Below, piece after piece: positions 1-7,820 of a stretch of DNA of 29,472 bases. The stretch is taken from assembly GCA_002452615.1 (NCBI GenBank), contig DKES01000013.1:1-29472 (forward strand), written 5' to 3'. Numbering within the stretch: the stretch's first letter is position 1; every line of letters begins with the position of its first letter. Under the pieces are notes generated by a model. The model made no database searches and had not been told where the DNA came from. It was given only the letters and a program-made list of their open reading frames with translations. Made by a program: the position numbers and the translations under genes. The DNA is from Patescibacteria group bacterium UBA6816 (GTDB taxonomy: Bacteria; Patescibacteriota; Patescibacteriia; UBA2591; UBA6264).

Positions 1-4
1 TTTA

Positions 5-460
5 ATGATAAAAAATTTTTTTTCTTTTATTGATAGATTTTTATTTAAATTGCCGATTATTGGCAAGCGTCTTTACTTAAGGCAATTATCTAAGTTTGTT
101 ATTGCTGGAGGATTAGTAACAATTTTAGATTTTATTCTATATATTTTTTTAACCCGAGTTTTTAGTTTTTGGCAAACTCATTATTTATGGGCTAATTTTA
201 TTGTTCTGTCTTTAGCGGCTATAGTCAGTTTTTATTTTAACAAATATTGGGTTTTTAAAGATAAAGGAAAAAAGCTTCTTTCCCAATATTTGAAGTTTTG
301 GGTCATTGGGGGTGTTGGGGGAATGGTTTTTTATCAATATTTGCTTTTTGTCTTTGTGGAAAGTGTTCGTGTTTATGATATTTTAGCCAAAGCTTTTGCT
401 GCCATAATTGTGCTGTTTTTTCGTTTTGTTATTCAAAAATTTTGGGTTTTTAAAAATTAA
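5..460 (+). CDS. GtrA-like polytopic membrane protein
   Basis: 151-residue protein with four hydrophobic segments (about residues 29-51, 60-80, 91-113 and 121-145), the size and topology of the GtrA/DPMS family. Family signatures are visible: KFVIAGG before the first membrane segment, FYFNKYWVFKD after the second, and a mirrored FRFVIQKFWVFKN at the C-terminus. GtrA proteins are thought to help move polyprenyl-phosphate-linked sugars across the membrane for cell-surface glycosylation, so an envelope role is inferred. The start lies four bases from the window edge, so its upstream neighbours are unseen and an earlier start cannot be excluded. The C39-like gene begins 9 bases downstream, suggesting co-transcription. 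A lipid-linked sugar glycosyltransferase that could partner it is encoded at 8648-9379, but not adjacently. Confidence 0.85.
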   Translation: MIKNFFSFIDRFLFKLPIIGKRLYLRQLSKFVIAGGLVTILDFILYIFLTRVFSFWQTHYLWANFIVLSLAAIVSFYFNKYWVFKDKGKKLLSQYLKFWVIGGVGGMVFYQYLLFVFVESVRVYDILAKAFAAIIVLFFRFVIQKFWVFKN

Positions 461-469
461 AAAATTATA

Positions 470-1342
470 ATGTTAAAAAAAAGAAGAAAAAATATCGGGC
501 AAAAAATAATCATTGGGTTTATTGCCTTGGCGGTTATTTTTGTGTTTGATTTTTGGCTATTTAGCCCAAAAGAAATTTCAGATTCTCAAGAGAGAGGCTC
601 TTTTAACGAGGAAGGTGAGCCTGTAAAGCCAGCTATGGATTTAGAAGAAATAGACTTTTTAAAAGAAACAGCAGAGGGTTCAAAATCAGAAATAGAGACA
701 GAGATAGAAACAGTCTCAGAAACAGAAGTATTGCCCTTAAAAGCAAAAATAAACCAAGTTCCTTTTTTGGTTCAGGCTCCTTTAGCAGTTTGGGATGAGT
801 TATATAATGAAGCTTGTGAAGAAGCCGCTTTAATTATGGCTAAATATTGGCAAAGCGAGAAAAAATTAGATAAAGAAACAGGCAACCAAGAGATTTTAAA
901 CGCCGTGGCGTGGCAAGAACAAAATTGGGGAGGACACTATGATTTAAGCACGGAATATATTAGAAAATTAGGCCGAGAATATTTTGGTTTGCCTAAAATA
1001 TATTATACTCAAGTTAGGGAAATTAATGATTTAAAAAGAGAATTAAGTAAAGGAAATTTAGTAATAGTTCCTACGGCCGGAAGATTATTAAATAACCCTT
1101 ATTATACTACTCCGGGCCCGGCTTATCATGCTTTGGTTTTAACTGGCTATCAAGAAGGAAAGTTTATTACTCATGACCCTGGGACGAAAAGAGGAGAAAA
1201 TTATATTTATGAACAAGCCCTTGTTTTTGCCGCTATTCATGATTGGCCATTTTCTTTAGGAGAAAGCTCGGATTTAGAAAAAGACGAAAAAGCAAGAGAG
1301 GTTTTAAAAGGAGAAAAGATTATGATAGTGATAGAAAAATAA
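470..1342 (+). CDS. Membrane-anchored C39-like (papain-fold) peptidase
   Basis: 290 residues. A basic start followed by a hydrophobic segment (about 12-31) looks like a signal anchor, then an acidic linker (34-90) leads to an extracytoplasmic domain. From residue 95 the protein matches the Peptidase_C39_2 pattern: VPFLVQAPLAVWDE, then NEACEEAALIM with likely catalytic Cys116, AYHALVLTGY with His220, and THDPGT with Asp236, giving a plausible Cys-His-Asp triad. Such stand-alone C39-like domains without an ABC transporter are usually unassigned secreted cysteine peptidases or transglutaminase-like enzymes; the substrate is unknown. It sits 9 bases after the GtrA-like gene and ends just before a hairpin terminator. 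The ATG at 470 is preceded only by an A/T-rich stretch without a Shine-Dalgarno sequence, as for most genes here. Confidence 0.8.
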   Translation: MLKKRRKNIGQKIIIGFIALAVIFVFDFWLFSPKEISDSQERGSFNEEGEPVKPAMDLEEIDFLKETAEGSKSEIETEIETVSETEVLPLKAKINQVPFLVQAPLAVWDELYNEACEEAALIMAKYWQSEKKLDKETGNQEILNAVAWQEQNWGGHYDLSTEYIRKLGREYFGLPKIYYTQVREINDLKRELSKGNLVIVPTAGRLLNNPYYTTPGPAYHALVLTGYQEGKFITHDPGTKRGENYIYEQALVFAAIHDWPFSLGESSDLEKDEKAREVLKGEKIMIVIEK

Positions 1343-1361
1343 AATTTTATTTTAAAAAAAT

Positions 1362-1389
1362 AAAAAGGCTTGAATTGTCAAGCTTTTTT
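1362..1389. terminator. Bidirectional intrinsic terminator
   Basis: Twelve-base-pair stem (one G-T wobble) around an ATTG loop, with core GGCTTGA/TCAAGC flanked by A-run and T-run. It lies between the converging ends of the C39-like gene (+) and the coiled-coil gene (-), so it can terminate both. Confidence 0.85.
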
Positions 1390-1403
1390 AAAAATGATGT
1401 CGA

Positions 1404-1976
1404 TTATTTTTTTAAAACAAGGGAAGCAAGAAGAATAACCAGGGCCCCCAAAACAACAGTAAAGAGGCTAATAATTTTTATTATTAAAACCTCTTGATGA
1501 GTTTTTGTTTTTTGAAGAAGCTCTTTAGTTAGAGTCATTTCTTTTTCCAACTGGTTGTTTTCAGTTTGTAAAGCGTGGTTTTTTTTCAGAAATTTTTTCA
1601 TTTCTTTTTCCTGAAGAGAAATTTCATTTTTTAGAAAATAAATTCTTTGAGAAAGTTTTTCCGTGGGGAGTGGAAGTGATTGAGATTCTTCTTTTCTAGT
1701 TAAAGTTGTTTGAATAAAATTATTAACAGTAGCAAGTTCTTTTTCTAATTCATGGATGGTTTGTTTAAGGGTTGATTTTTCCGCCGCGTATTTCTGGGTT
1801 AGTAATTTTTCTTTTGCCAATTCCTGGGTTAAGGTGGTCAATTTCTGATTTAAAAATAAAGAATCATTTTTAAATTCTGTTTTTAATCCTTCTGCTCCAA
1901 AATTATCTTTAGCCAAAGAACAGCTAAAAAAAATTAAACCGACTATCACGAGCAGGGAAAAAACAATTTTTTTCAT
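1404..1976 (-). CDS. Coiled-coil lipoprotein-like protein with C-terminal membrane segment
   Basis: 190 residues; I do not recognise a named family. The N-terminus is a signal-like hydrophobic stretch ending in LIFFSCS, which could be a loose lipobox with Cys19. Residues about 30-160 are rich in Leu, Lys, Glu and Gln with heptad spacing (for example LTTLTQELAKEKL and LQTENNQLEKEM), predicting a long coiled coil. The C-terminus (about 165-188) is a clear membrane segment ending LVLKK. The protein could therefore be held in the membrane at both ends with a coiled-coil arch outside. It has its own promoter and an unusually strong Shine-Dalgarno sequence. It lies downstream of the penicillin-binding protein gene, which suggests an envelope role but does not prove one. 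Confidence 0.65.
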   Translation of the reverse strand: MKKIVFSLLVIVGLIFFSCSLAKDNFGAEGLKTEFKNDSLFLNQKLTTLTQELAKEKLLTQKYAAEKSTLKQTIHELEKELATVNNFIQTTLTRKEESQSLPLPTEKLSQRIYFLKNEISLQEKEMKKFLKKNHALQTENNQLEKEMTLTKELLQKTKTHQEVLIIKIISLFTVVLGALVILLASLVLKK

Positions 1977-1981
1977 TTTTT

Positions 1982-1989
1982 CCTCCTTT
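1982..1989 (-). promoter_or_regulatory. Strong Shine-Dalgarno for the coiled-coil gene
   Basis: AAAGGAGG on the minus strand, five bases before the ATG at 1976. It supports this start and stands out because nearly all other genes in the window lack such a sequence. Confidence 0.8.
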
Positions 1990-2020
1990 GTTTAAAATTA
2001 AAAGAACAAAGATATGCTTT

Positions 2021-2049
2021 AATTTAATAAAAAATAAGGATTTTGTCAA
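2021..2049 (-). promoter_or_regulatory. Sigma-70-type promoter for the coiled-coil gene
   Basis: Minus-strand TTGACA (2049-2044), 17 bases, then TAAATT (2026-2021). The -35 is a perfect consensus and the -10 matches four of six bases. It lies immediately downstream of the PBP stop codon, giving a leader of roughly 40 bases for the gene starting at 1976. Confidence 0.6.
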
Positions 2050-2054
2050 GGGGA

Positions 2055-4913
2055 CTATTTAATCTCTATTTCTAATCGGTCGCTAATTAAAACTTGATTG
2101 CTTTCACTAATAATTTCTGTCCAAATTTGATAAGTGCCTTTATCTGCTGAGGCCCAAGAAAAATTAATTTTTCCCCTGTTTTCAGGACTAAAAATAGTTC
2201 CTAATAAAGAAATTTTTGAGGTTTTTAAATTTTGAGCATAAAATCTAATGATTTTTATTTCTCCGGCCGGAGCAAGGATTTGTAAGTCCAAAGGAAAAAT
2301 GTTTTGGGAGATGGTCTGGTCAGAACTAGGATTTAACCAAGAAATTTTTTGAGAAAAGGATTGTTCCAAAATAAGATTAAAATCAATTGATTTTTTATTT
2401 TCGACATCATCAAAGGCAATGACTGTAATTTGATGCTCCCCAGATTTAAATCCAGCAAAATTAAGATAACAAGAATAAGGTGGATTTTCTCCGGTTTGAG
2501 GAAAAATATTATCAGAAGCAAGGCCGTTTATCTGGCAAATAATTTTTTCAATTCCTCGGGGAGCTTGAGCATTTATTTTAATTTCAATTAATTGTTCAGT
2601 TACATTTTCAGGCGAAGAAATAATTTCTAATTGAGGTTGGTTAGAAGGAACATGAACATCATCATATTCTACTGGAGGAATATTAAATTGTTCACCAGTT
2701 TGTTCTTTTAGCCACTCTTTAATTCCCTTTTGCCAATAATCGTATTGGGGGTCAGCTAAAGGATTAAGAGGTTTTTCTCCCCGCGGATTATCTTTATCTA
2801 CGTAATAAAGTAAGGGATAATATTCTTTAAATGATTTCGTTACTTTTTGTGATTCCGGGGTCAGCTCTGTGGCTAATTTTCCTGAAGCTTGGTCTATTTC
2901 TAATTCTATTTCGCCAGGAATTTCTCCTTTTAAAATAGGTTTTTCAATAATAATTGGTTCGGGGGGGGTAAATTTTTCAATCGGAGTATTAGCTAGTGAC
3001 TGGGACATAAACTCTTGCCAAATTGGGGCCGCCACAGTGGACCCGTCAGCATGATTACCCATGGCTTCGTTACGACTGTTGCCGACCCAAACCCCAGCCA
3101 CTAAACTAGGAGTATAACCAATGGTCCAGGCATCGTGAAAATTATTAGTAGTGCCGGTTTTAGCGGCCACGGGACGGTCCGGTAAAGTTAAATAATTTTT
3201 TTCTCCAAAAACAAAAGAACGGGCTTGATTGTCTGAAAGAATGTCATTAATTAAGCGAGTTATTTGCGGGGTTAAGACTTGAGGGGAGACAAGTGCGGAA
3301 AGATTGTCGTTTTGTTCTAAAATATTTCCTTGACCATCTTCTACTTTTAAAATAAAGGAAGGGGAAATTTTTTTTCCTTCGCGAGCGAAAATTCCAAAAG
3401 CATTAACGTGTTCTAATAACTTAACTTCTCCTCCTCCTAAAACCAGGGATAAACCATAGCGACTTTCATCAAGCAAAGTGGTATACCCCATTCTTTGAGC
3501 CAGGTTAAGAACATTATTAATTCCGGTTAAGTAAAGAGTTTTTACTGCCGGAACATTTAAAGAACCGGCTAAAGCTTGGCGAATTGTGACGGGCCCATAA
3601 TATTTTTCATTATAATTCTTAGGAAGATAGTCTTTTCCTGTTCCAGAAGGGCCAAAATTAGTTGGCACATCAAAAAGAATTGTTTCCGGAGTATAACCTT
3701 TAGAAAAAGCAGCCGCATAAACAATGGGTTTAAAAGAAGAGCCAGGTTGACGAGGCCGAAGAGCAACATTAACTTGACCGTCAATTGATTCATCAAAAAA
3801 ATCTTTTGAACCAACCAGAGCCAAAACTTGTCCGGTTTTAACATCAATAGCAACTAAAGCAGCATTAGAAGCGTTAAAAGTTTGAGCATTTTTTTCGGCT
3901 TGACTGTCAATTGCTTTTTCTGCTAGTTGTTGTTTTTTTAAATCTAAGGTGGTGATAACTTTTAATCCTCCTTGTTCTACTAAGCGCTGACCATATTTTT
4001 CTGTTAAAATTTCTTTAAGATACATTACAAAATGAGGGGCAGTAATATTTTCCCAACGGGGAATTATTTTTTCCAAAGTATTTGTTTTTTGTGCTTGAGT
4101 GGCCATTTCTTGACTAAGATATCCTTGGTTTACTAAAGTTTGTAAAATGTATTTTTGTCGAGCCACTAATTCATTTTGATGGTTTCCATAAGGAGAATAA
4201 TAAGTCGGGGCCTTAGGAAGAGCGGCCAATAAAGCACATTCATCTAAACTTAAATCTTTAACTGATTTATTAAAATAAATTTGAGCTGCCGCGGCCACAC
4301 CATAAGCATTAGAGCCATAAGGAATTTCATTAAAGTACATTTGTAAAATTTCTTGTTTGCTATATTTTTTTTCTATTTTATAAGCCAAAAGAAGTTCTTT
4401 TATTTTTCTGACATATGTTTTTTCGGGAGTAAGAAAAGCATTTTTAATAAATTGTTGAGTTAAAGTAGAACCTCCTTGTACTTTGTCTCCCCGAATTAAA
4501 TCTACTAAAATAGCGCGAAGAATAGCCTTGAAATCAAATCCAGGATGGTCAAAAAATTTTTGGTCTTCAGAAACTAAAGTGGCGTGAATTAAATTATCAG
4601 GAATATCTTCTAATTTTACTAAACTTCTTCTTTCTTCAGCAAAGATTTCATAAAGAATGTTTTGCCCAGTGCGGTCATATATTTTAGTACTTTGAATAAT
4701 TTGTCTTTGTAAAAGTTTATCTGGGTCAGGGAGACTATAATTTAACCAAGCTAAAACAACCCCGAAAAAAATAGTCAGCCCAAATAGGACAACCATAATT
4801 AAAATAATAATTCGGAGCCATAAATTTTTATGAATATTTTTGGCTCGGGATTTTTTAATTTTTTTTCCAATGGGCCGATTTTTCCAGCCAGATTTAGATT
4901 TTCTTTTAATCAT
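2055..4913 (-). CDS. Class A penicillin-binding protein (PBP1A type)
   Basis: 952 residues; bifunctional peptidoglycan synthase that polymerises lipid II and cross-links the strands outside the membrane. A basic cytoplasmic tail and one membrane segment (about 33-57) precede a GT51 glycosyltransferase domain with SEDQKFFDHPG (catalytic Glu116), GGSTLTQQFIKN (147-158) and KQEILQMYFNEIPYG (186-200). The transpeptidase domain shows all three penicillin-binding motifs: SSFK (nucleophile Ser392), SLN (451-453) and KTGTTN (585-590). The C-terminal 200 residues or so contain what look like two Ig-like beta domains (about 760-850 and 855-952), a longer tail than the usual PBP1A. The gene stands alone on the minus strand, with a promoter so close to the ATG that its mRNA may be leaderless. 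The stop is TAG. Confidence 0.95.
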   Translation of the reverse strand: MIKRKSKSGWKNRPIGKKIKKSRAKNIHKNLWLRIIILIMVVLFGLTIFFGVVLAWLNYSLPDPDKLLQRQIIQSTKIYDRTGQNILYEIFAEERRSLVKLEDIPDNLIHATLVSEDQKFFDHPGFDFKAILRAILVDLIRGDKVQGGSTLTQQFIKNAFLTPEKTYVRKIKELLLAYKIEKKYSKQEILQMYFNEIPYGSNAYGVAAAAQIYFNKSVKDLSLDECALLAALPKAPTYYSPYGNHQNELVARQKYILQTLVNQGYLSQEMATQAQKTNTLEKIIPRWENITAPHFVMYLKEILTEKYGQRLVEQGGLKVITTLDLKKQQLAEKAIDSQAEKNAQTFNASNAALVAIDVKTGQVLALVGSKDFFDESIDGQVNVALRPRQPGSSFKPIVYAAAFSKGYTPETILFDVPTNFGPSGTGKDYLPKNYNEKYYGPVTIRQALAGSLNVPAVKTLYLTGINNVLNLAQRMGYTTLLDESRYGLSLVLGGGEVKLLEHVNAFGIFAREGKKISPSFILKVEDGQGNILEQNDNLSALVSPQVLTPQITRLINDILSDNQARSFVFGEKNYLTLPDRPVAAKTGTTNNFHDAWTIGYTPSLVAGVWVGNSRNEAMGNHADGSTVAAPIWQEFMSQSLANTPIEKFTPPEPIIIEKPILKGEIPGEIELEIDQASGKLATELTPESQKVTKSFKEYYPLLYYVDKDNPRGEKPLNPLADPQYDYWQKGIKEWLKEQTGEQFNIPPVEYDDVHVPSNQPQLEIISSPENVTEQLIEIKINAQAPRGIEKIICQINGLASDNIFPQTGENPPYSCYLNFAGFKSGEHQITVIAFDDVENKKSIDFNLILEQSFSQKISWLNPSSDQTISQNIFPLDLQILAPAGEIKIIRFYAQNLKTSKISLLGTIFSPENRGKINFSWASADKGTYQIWTEIISESNQVLISDRLEIEIK

Positions 4914-4919
4914 GGGTCT

Positions 4920-4947
4920 ATTATATCAAAAAAGTTTAAAATAGCAA
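4920..4947 (-). promoter_or_regulatory. Promoter giving a possibly leaderless PBP mRNA
   Basis: Minus-strand TTGCTA (4947-4942), 16 bases, then a perfect TATAAT (4925-4920). Only six bases separate the -10 from the ATG at 4913, so normal initiation spacing would place the transcript start at or next to the A of ATG. Confidence 0.55.
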
Positions 4948-5023
4948 TAATCAGGTTTAAATTAACTTGTCTTTTTTTCTTTTAAGTGCTAATCTAAAAA
5001 TAAGTTAGAAAAACTTTTTTATC

Positions 5024-5053
5024 TTGACGAAAAATAAAAATTTAGTGTAAAGT
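5024..5053 (+). promoter_or_regulatory. Promoter for the solute-binding lipoprotein
   Basis: TTGACG (5024-5029), 18 bases, then TAAAGT (5048-5053). The expected transcript would start near 5060, giving a leader of about 35 bases. It is divergent from the PBP promoter in the same 180-base spacer, which otherwise shows nothing definite. Confidence 0.5.
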
Positions 5054-5093
5054 TAAGAGACTAAATCAAAAAAGATTTAAAAAAAAGAATCTT

Positions 5094-6470
5094 ATGTTAG
5101 AAAAAAGAAGAACAAAAATTTTAGCCCTATTTTTAATTTTTGTTTTTTTTATTTCTTCGGGATTAGGTTGCCGGTGCACTCAAAAGACAGAAGAAAGTTT
5201 AAAACCAATTAATTTGGTTTATTGGCGGACTCAGGATAGTAAAGATGCTTTTGGGGAAATTATTTCTGGTTGGCAAGCTCTTTATCCTCAAGTGAAGATT
5301 AATCTTCAAGTAATTAGAGAAGAAGAATACGAACAAGCCTTATTAGAGGCCTGGGCAGAAGACCGGGGACCAGATATTTTTTCTATTCCTAATACTTGGT
5401 TGGGAAAATATCAGTCAAAAATTTTACCTTTAGATTTTTCTCAAGAACTAAATTTATTAAGAAAAACTGTTACCGGAACCATAAAAAAAGAGACCAGGAT
5501 TGTTGAAGAAAAGAAAAAAGCTCCTAGTTTAAGGGAATTAAGAGAAACTTTTGTTGAAACCGTTCCCCAGAATTTAGTGGTAGATGAACAGATTTATGGC
5601 TTACCTTTATCTTTAGATGTTTTATCTCTTTATTATAATCGGGATATTTTAAATTCAGCCGGAATTGTTAATCCGCCTCAAACTTGGCAAGAATTTGTAA
5701 ATAATGTCAATTTAATGACCTGGCAAGATACTTATGGAGATTTTATTCAATCAGGAACTGCTTTAGGAGCGGCTGAAAATGTGGATTATCTCACAGACAT
5801 TCTTTCCTTATTAATGATGCAAAATGGAACCACCATGGTTAATGAGAGAAATCAAGCTATTTTTAATCAATCTTTACCAGATGATTCTTCTTATTTTCCT
5901 GGTCAAGAAGCCCTTCGTTTTTATACTGGATTTGCCAATCCTTACCAAGAAGGAATTTATACTTGGCATGAGCAAATGCCTAATTCTCAAGAAGCTTTTA
6001 TTCAGGGTCGGGTCGGATTTATTTTTGGTTATGCTAAGGATTTATTCACTATTAAATCTCGGGCCCCAAAATTAAATTTTGATATTGCCCCGGTTCCGCA
6101 AATAAGCAGCTCGCTTAAAGAAGTTAATTACGCTCATTATTGGATGGAAACGGTTTCTCGAAAAACTAATTATCCCCAAGAAGCCTGGGCTTTTATTCTT
6201 TATGCCACTAAAGTTCAAAATGCCAGAACCTTTGTGGAAAGAACTAAAAAACCCACGGCTCATCGAGCTTTAATTGCTGAACAATTAGAAGATTTTGATT
6301 TAGCTCCTTTTGCCAAGAGCGTTTTGACGGCTCAAACCTGGTATCAAGGGAAAAATTATTCTTTAGTTGAAGAAACTTTTCAAGAAATGGTTAAAGATGT
6401 TTTAAAAGGAGAAAAAACCATTCGCCAGGCCGTTGATTATGGTGCGCAAAAAGTTAATTTGACATACTAA
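5094..6470 (+). CDS. Extracellular solute-binding lipoprotein (sugar-type, SBP family 1)
   Basis: 458 residues. The signal peptide ends in a lipobox, SGLGC, with lipidated Cys26, so the protein should be membrane-anchored outside the cell. The body reads like a family 1 solute-binding protein of carbohydrate ABC importers: NLVYWRTQDSKDAF at the start, PDIFSIPNTWLGKY, YGLPLSLDVLSLYYNRDIL, then the AGIVNPPQTWQEF helix and, late in the protein, KTNYPQEAWAFILYATK. A charged stretch around residues 125-150 (KKETRIVEEKKKAPSLRE) looks like an insertion. The ligand is inferred to be a sugar or oligosaccharide. No permease or ATPase gene is adjacent; instead a pilin-like gene follows 43 bases downstream. 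It may pair with an importer elsewhere or act as a surface binding protein. Confidence 0.85.
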   Translation: MLEKRRTKILALFLIFVFFISSGLGCRCTQKTEESLKPINLVYWRTQDSKDAFGEIISGWQALYPQVKINLQVIREEEYEQALLEAWAEDRGPDIFSIPNTWLGKYQSKILPLDFSQELNLLRKTVTGTIKKETRIVEEKKKAPSLRELRETFVETVPQNLVVDEQIYGLPLSLDVLSLYYNRDILNSAGIVNPPQTWQEFVNNVNLMTWQDTYGDFIQSGTALGAAENVDYLTDILSLLMMQNGTTMVNERNQAIFNQSLPDDSSYFPGQEALRFYTGFANPYQEGIYTWHEQMPNSQEAFIQGRVGFIFGYAKDLFTIKSRAPKLNFDIAPVPQISSSLKEVNYAHYWMETVSRKTNYPQEAWAFILYATKVQNARTFVERTKKPTAHRALIAEQLEDFDLAPFAKSVLTAQTWYQGKNYSLVEETFQEMVKDVLKGEKTIRQAVDYGAQKVNLTY

Positions 6471-6472
6471 AG

Positions 6473-6512
6473 CATTAAAACATCAAAACATTAGAACATT
6501 AAAACATTAAAA
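6473..6512 (+). repeat. Octamer tandem array (CATTARAA type), 5 units
   Basis: Five contiguous 8-base units: CATTAAAA, CATCAAAA, CATTAGAA, CATTAAAA, CATTAAAA. The array fills almost the whole gap between the solute-binding gene and the first pilin-like gene, and ends one base before the ATG at 6514, taking the place of any ribosome-binding site. Related arrays lie at 11452-11475 and 24597-24636. Confidence 0.8.
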
Positions 6513-6513
6513 T

Positions 6514-7326
6514 ATGTCTTTTAAAAAAACAATTTTATTCTTTTTTATCTTTATCTTCATTTTTTCTGGATTTTCTTTTGTTAATGCTCAACCCCAAATT
6601 TTTACCAGAGACATTGGGGCGGGAAGAATTAGTAGTTGTAATTGTACCAGCCAAGAAGAAGGATTAATTTGTAATTGTCTTTGTCAAAGTGTTAATTCAG
6701 TGGAAAAGTGTCAGGTGGGTTGGTTAATTAATGACCCGATTTGTGCTTGTTGTGGTGATTGTACTTTACAAAATTTTTTAGATTTAGGGGTTAATGTGGC
6801 CAATCAAATTTTAAAATATTTAGGGGTGGCCGCCTTATTTTTGTTTGTTATTGGTGGATTAATTTGGATAACTTCTGGGGGGTCTTCAGAAAAAGTTCAA
6901 AAAGGAAAAAAGATTGTTAGCGGCGCAGTAATTGGTTTAATAATTGTTTTATTTTCTTTTTTTCTAGTGCGTTTAATGATGAAGGCTTTAGGGACAGAAC
7001 AGTACTTACCCTCAGCCACAACAGAAGAATCATCAGGTTGGCCGACCTGTCCTGAACTAAAGACTGTTTCTGCAAGTCAACCTTGGTGTTATGGTTGTAA
7101 TTGGACTGGCTCCGGACAAGGATGTCAAAGTAGTCAGGTAAAAAATTACCAAGAAACTTTAAATAAACTTGATTGTAATTGTGGAACTGCAGACGGAGTT
7201 TTTGGTTCGCAAACAGCTCAGTGTACTATAAGATTTCAACAGGCTAATAAATTAGAAGCAGATGGTAAAGTCGGACCAGCCACGGCCACGGTTTATTTAG
7301 GAGGAAGTCATCGTCCTTGTCAATAA
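6514..7326 (+). CDS. T4SS pilin-like protein fused to a peptidoglycan-binding domain
   Basis: 270 residues. A signal peptide (1-25, ending VNA) is followed by a cysteine-rich stretch (42-83, with CNC, CNCLC and CACCGDC clusters), then a two-helix TrbC/VirB2-like pilin core: the first membrane helix is about 97-120, ending GGLIWITSGGSSEKVQKGKK, and the second is about 134-157. The C-terminal part (208-265) reads as a PG_binding_1 domain, with VKNYQETLNKL, ADGVFGSQTAQ, FQQANKLEADGKVGPAT and extra cysteines. The pilin core is shared with three short genes just downstream. The fusion suggests a wall-tethered subunit or base of a surface structure; that role is inference. ATG at 6514 is the only sensible start for the signal peptide. 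Confidence 0.8.
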   Translation: MSFKKTILFFFIFIFIFSGFSFVNAQPQIFTRDIGAGRISSCNCTSQEEGLICNCLCQSVNSVEKCQVGWLINDPICACCGDCTLQNFLDLGVNVANQILKYLGVAALFLFVIGGLIWITSGGSSEKVQKGKKIVSGAVIGLIIVLFSFFLVRLMMKALGTEQYLPSATTEESSGWPTCPELKTVSASQPWCYGCNWTGSGQGCQSSQVKNYQETLNKLDCNCGTADGVFGSQTAQCTIRFQQANKLEADGKVGPATATVYLGGSHRPCQ

Positions 7327-7346
7327 ATAATTTTAAAATAAAATTA

Positions 7347-7694
7347 ATGAAATTAAAAACAAAAAATTATTTACTTTTTTTAGTTTTTTTCTTAATTATT
7401 TTTTTAGGAGTTTTTAAATTTACTTTAGGACAAACCGCTAACTTAAGCGACCCCTTAGAAGGCCGTGACATTTCTGACTTAGTTGTTGATTTAATTAAAT
7501 ATTTATTAGGTTTAGTGGGTGTTTTGGCTTTAGTAATGTTTATTTACGGTGGAATTCTCTGGATGACTTCAGGCGGGGCCGCAGAAAAAGTTAAAAAAGG
7601 TAAAGACACTTTGGTTTGGGCTATTTTGGGTTTGGCTTTGATTTTTTTCAGTTATGCTATTTTAGAATTTATTCTAGAGGCTTTTTTAGAATAA
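7347..7694 (+). CDS. T4SS pilin-like protein (TrbC/VirB2 type)
   Basis: 115 residues from ATG 7347; a TTG at 7317 in the same frame would add ten residues before the signal peptide and overlap the previous gene, so the ATG is preferred. A signal peptide (1-28, ending TLG) is followed by a short polar segment and two membrane helices (about 46-72 and 88-112). The hairpin between them carries LWMTSGGAAEKVKKGKD, the family signature seen in its three neighbours. Such proteins are processed to short hydrophobic pilin subunits in type IV secretion or pilus systems. No T4SS ATPase or core gene is in this window, so the assembly machinery is unknown. It follows the PG-binding pilin by 20 bases and is probably co-transcribed with it. 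Confidence 0.8.
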   Translation: MKLKTKNYLLFLVFFLIIFLGVFKFTLGQTANLSDPLEGRDISDLVVDLIKYLLGLVGVLALVMFIYGGILWMTSGGAAEKVKKGKDTLVWAILGLALIFFSYAILEFILEAFLE

Positions 7695-7720
7695 TAAGAA
7701 AAGATATCCACACTTTAAGA

Positions 7721-7749
7721 TTGACACAACCCTTAATTGCTTTTAAGAT
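7721..7749 (+). promoter_or_regulatory. Promoter for the second pair of pilin-like genes
   Basis: Perfect TTGACA (7721-7726), 17 bases, then TAAGAT (7744-7749; four of six consensus). It lies in the 126-base gap after the 7347 gene. The roughly 65-base leader holds an A/T-rich segment with a weak inverted repeat (TAACG and CGTTA around 7790-7809). The two following pilin genes therefore look separately transcribed. Confidence 0.6.
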
Positions 7750-7820
7750 ATAAATAATTAATCAATTATTCAAGGTCGTTAAAATTAATAACGCTTTTAA
7801 AAACGTTAAACAAATTTTAT

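Noticed and set aside
1243..1497. Basic plus-strand open frame overlapping the C39-like gene end and the terminator
   Set aside because: It runs through the hairpin and antisense to the coiled-coil gene, with a low-complexity Lys/Arg composition.
5063..5078. AAATC/GATTT hairpin in the leader of the solute-binding gene
   Set aside because: A five-base AT-rich stem is too weak to call a regulatory element.
7317..7346. TTG start for the second pilin-like gene
   Set aside because: It overlaps the previous gene and puts polar residues before a complete signal peptide starting at 7347.
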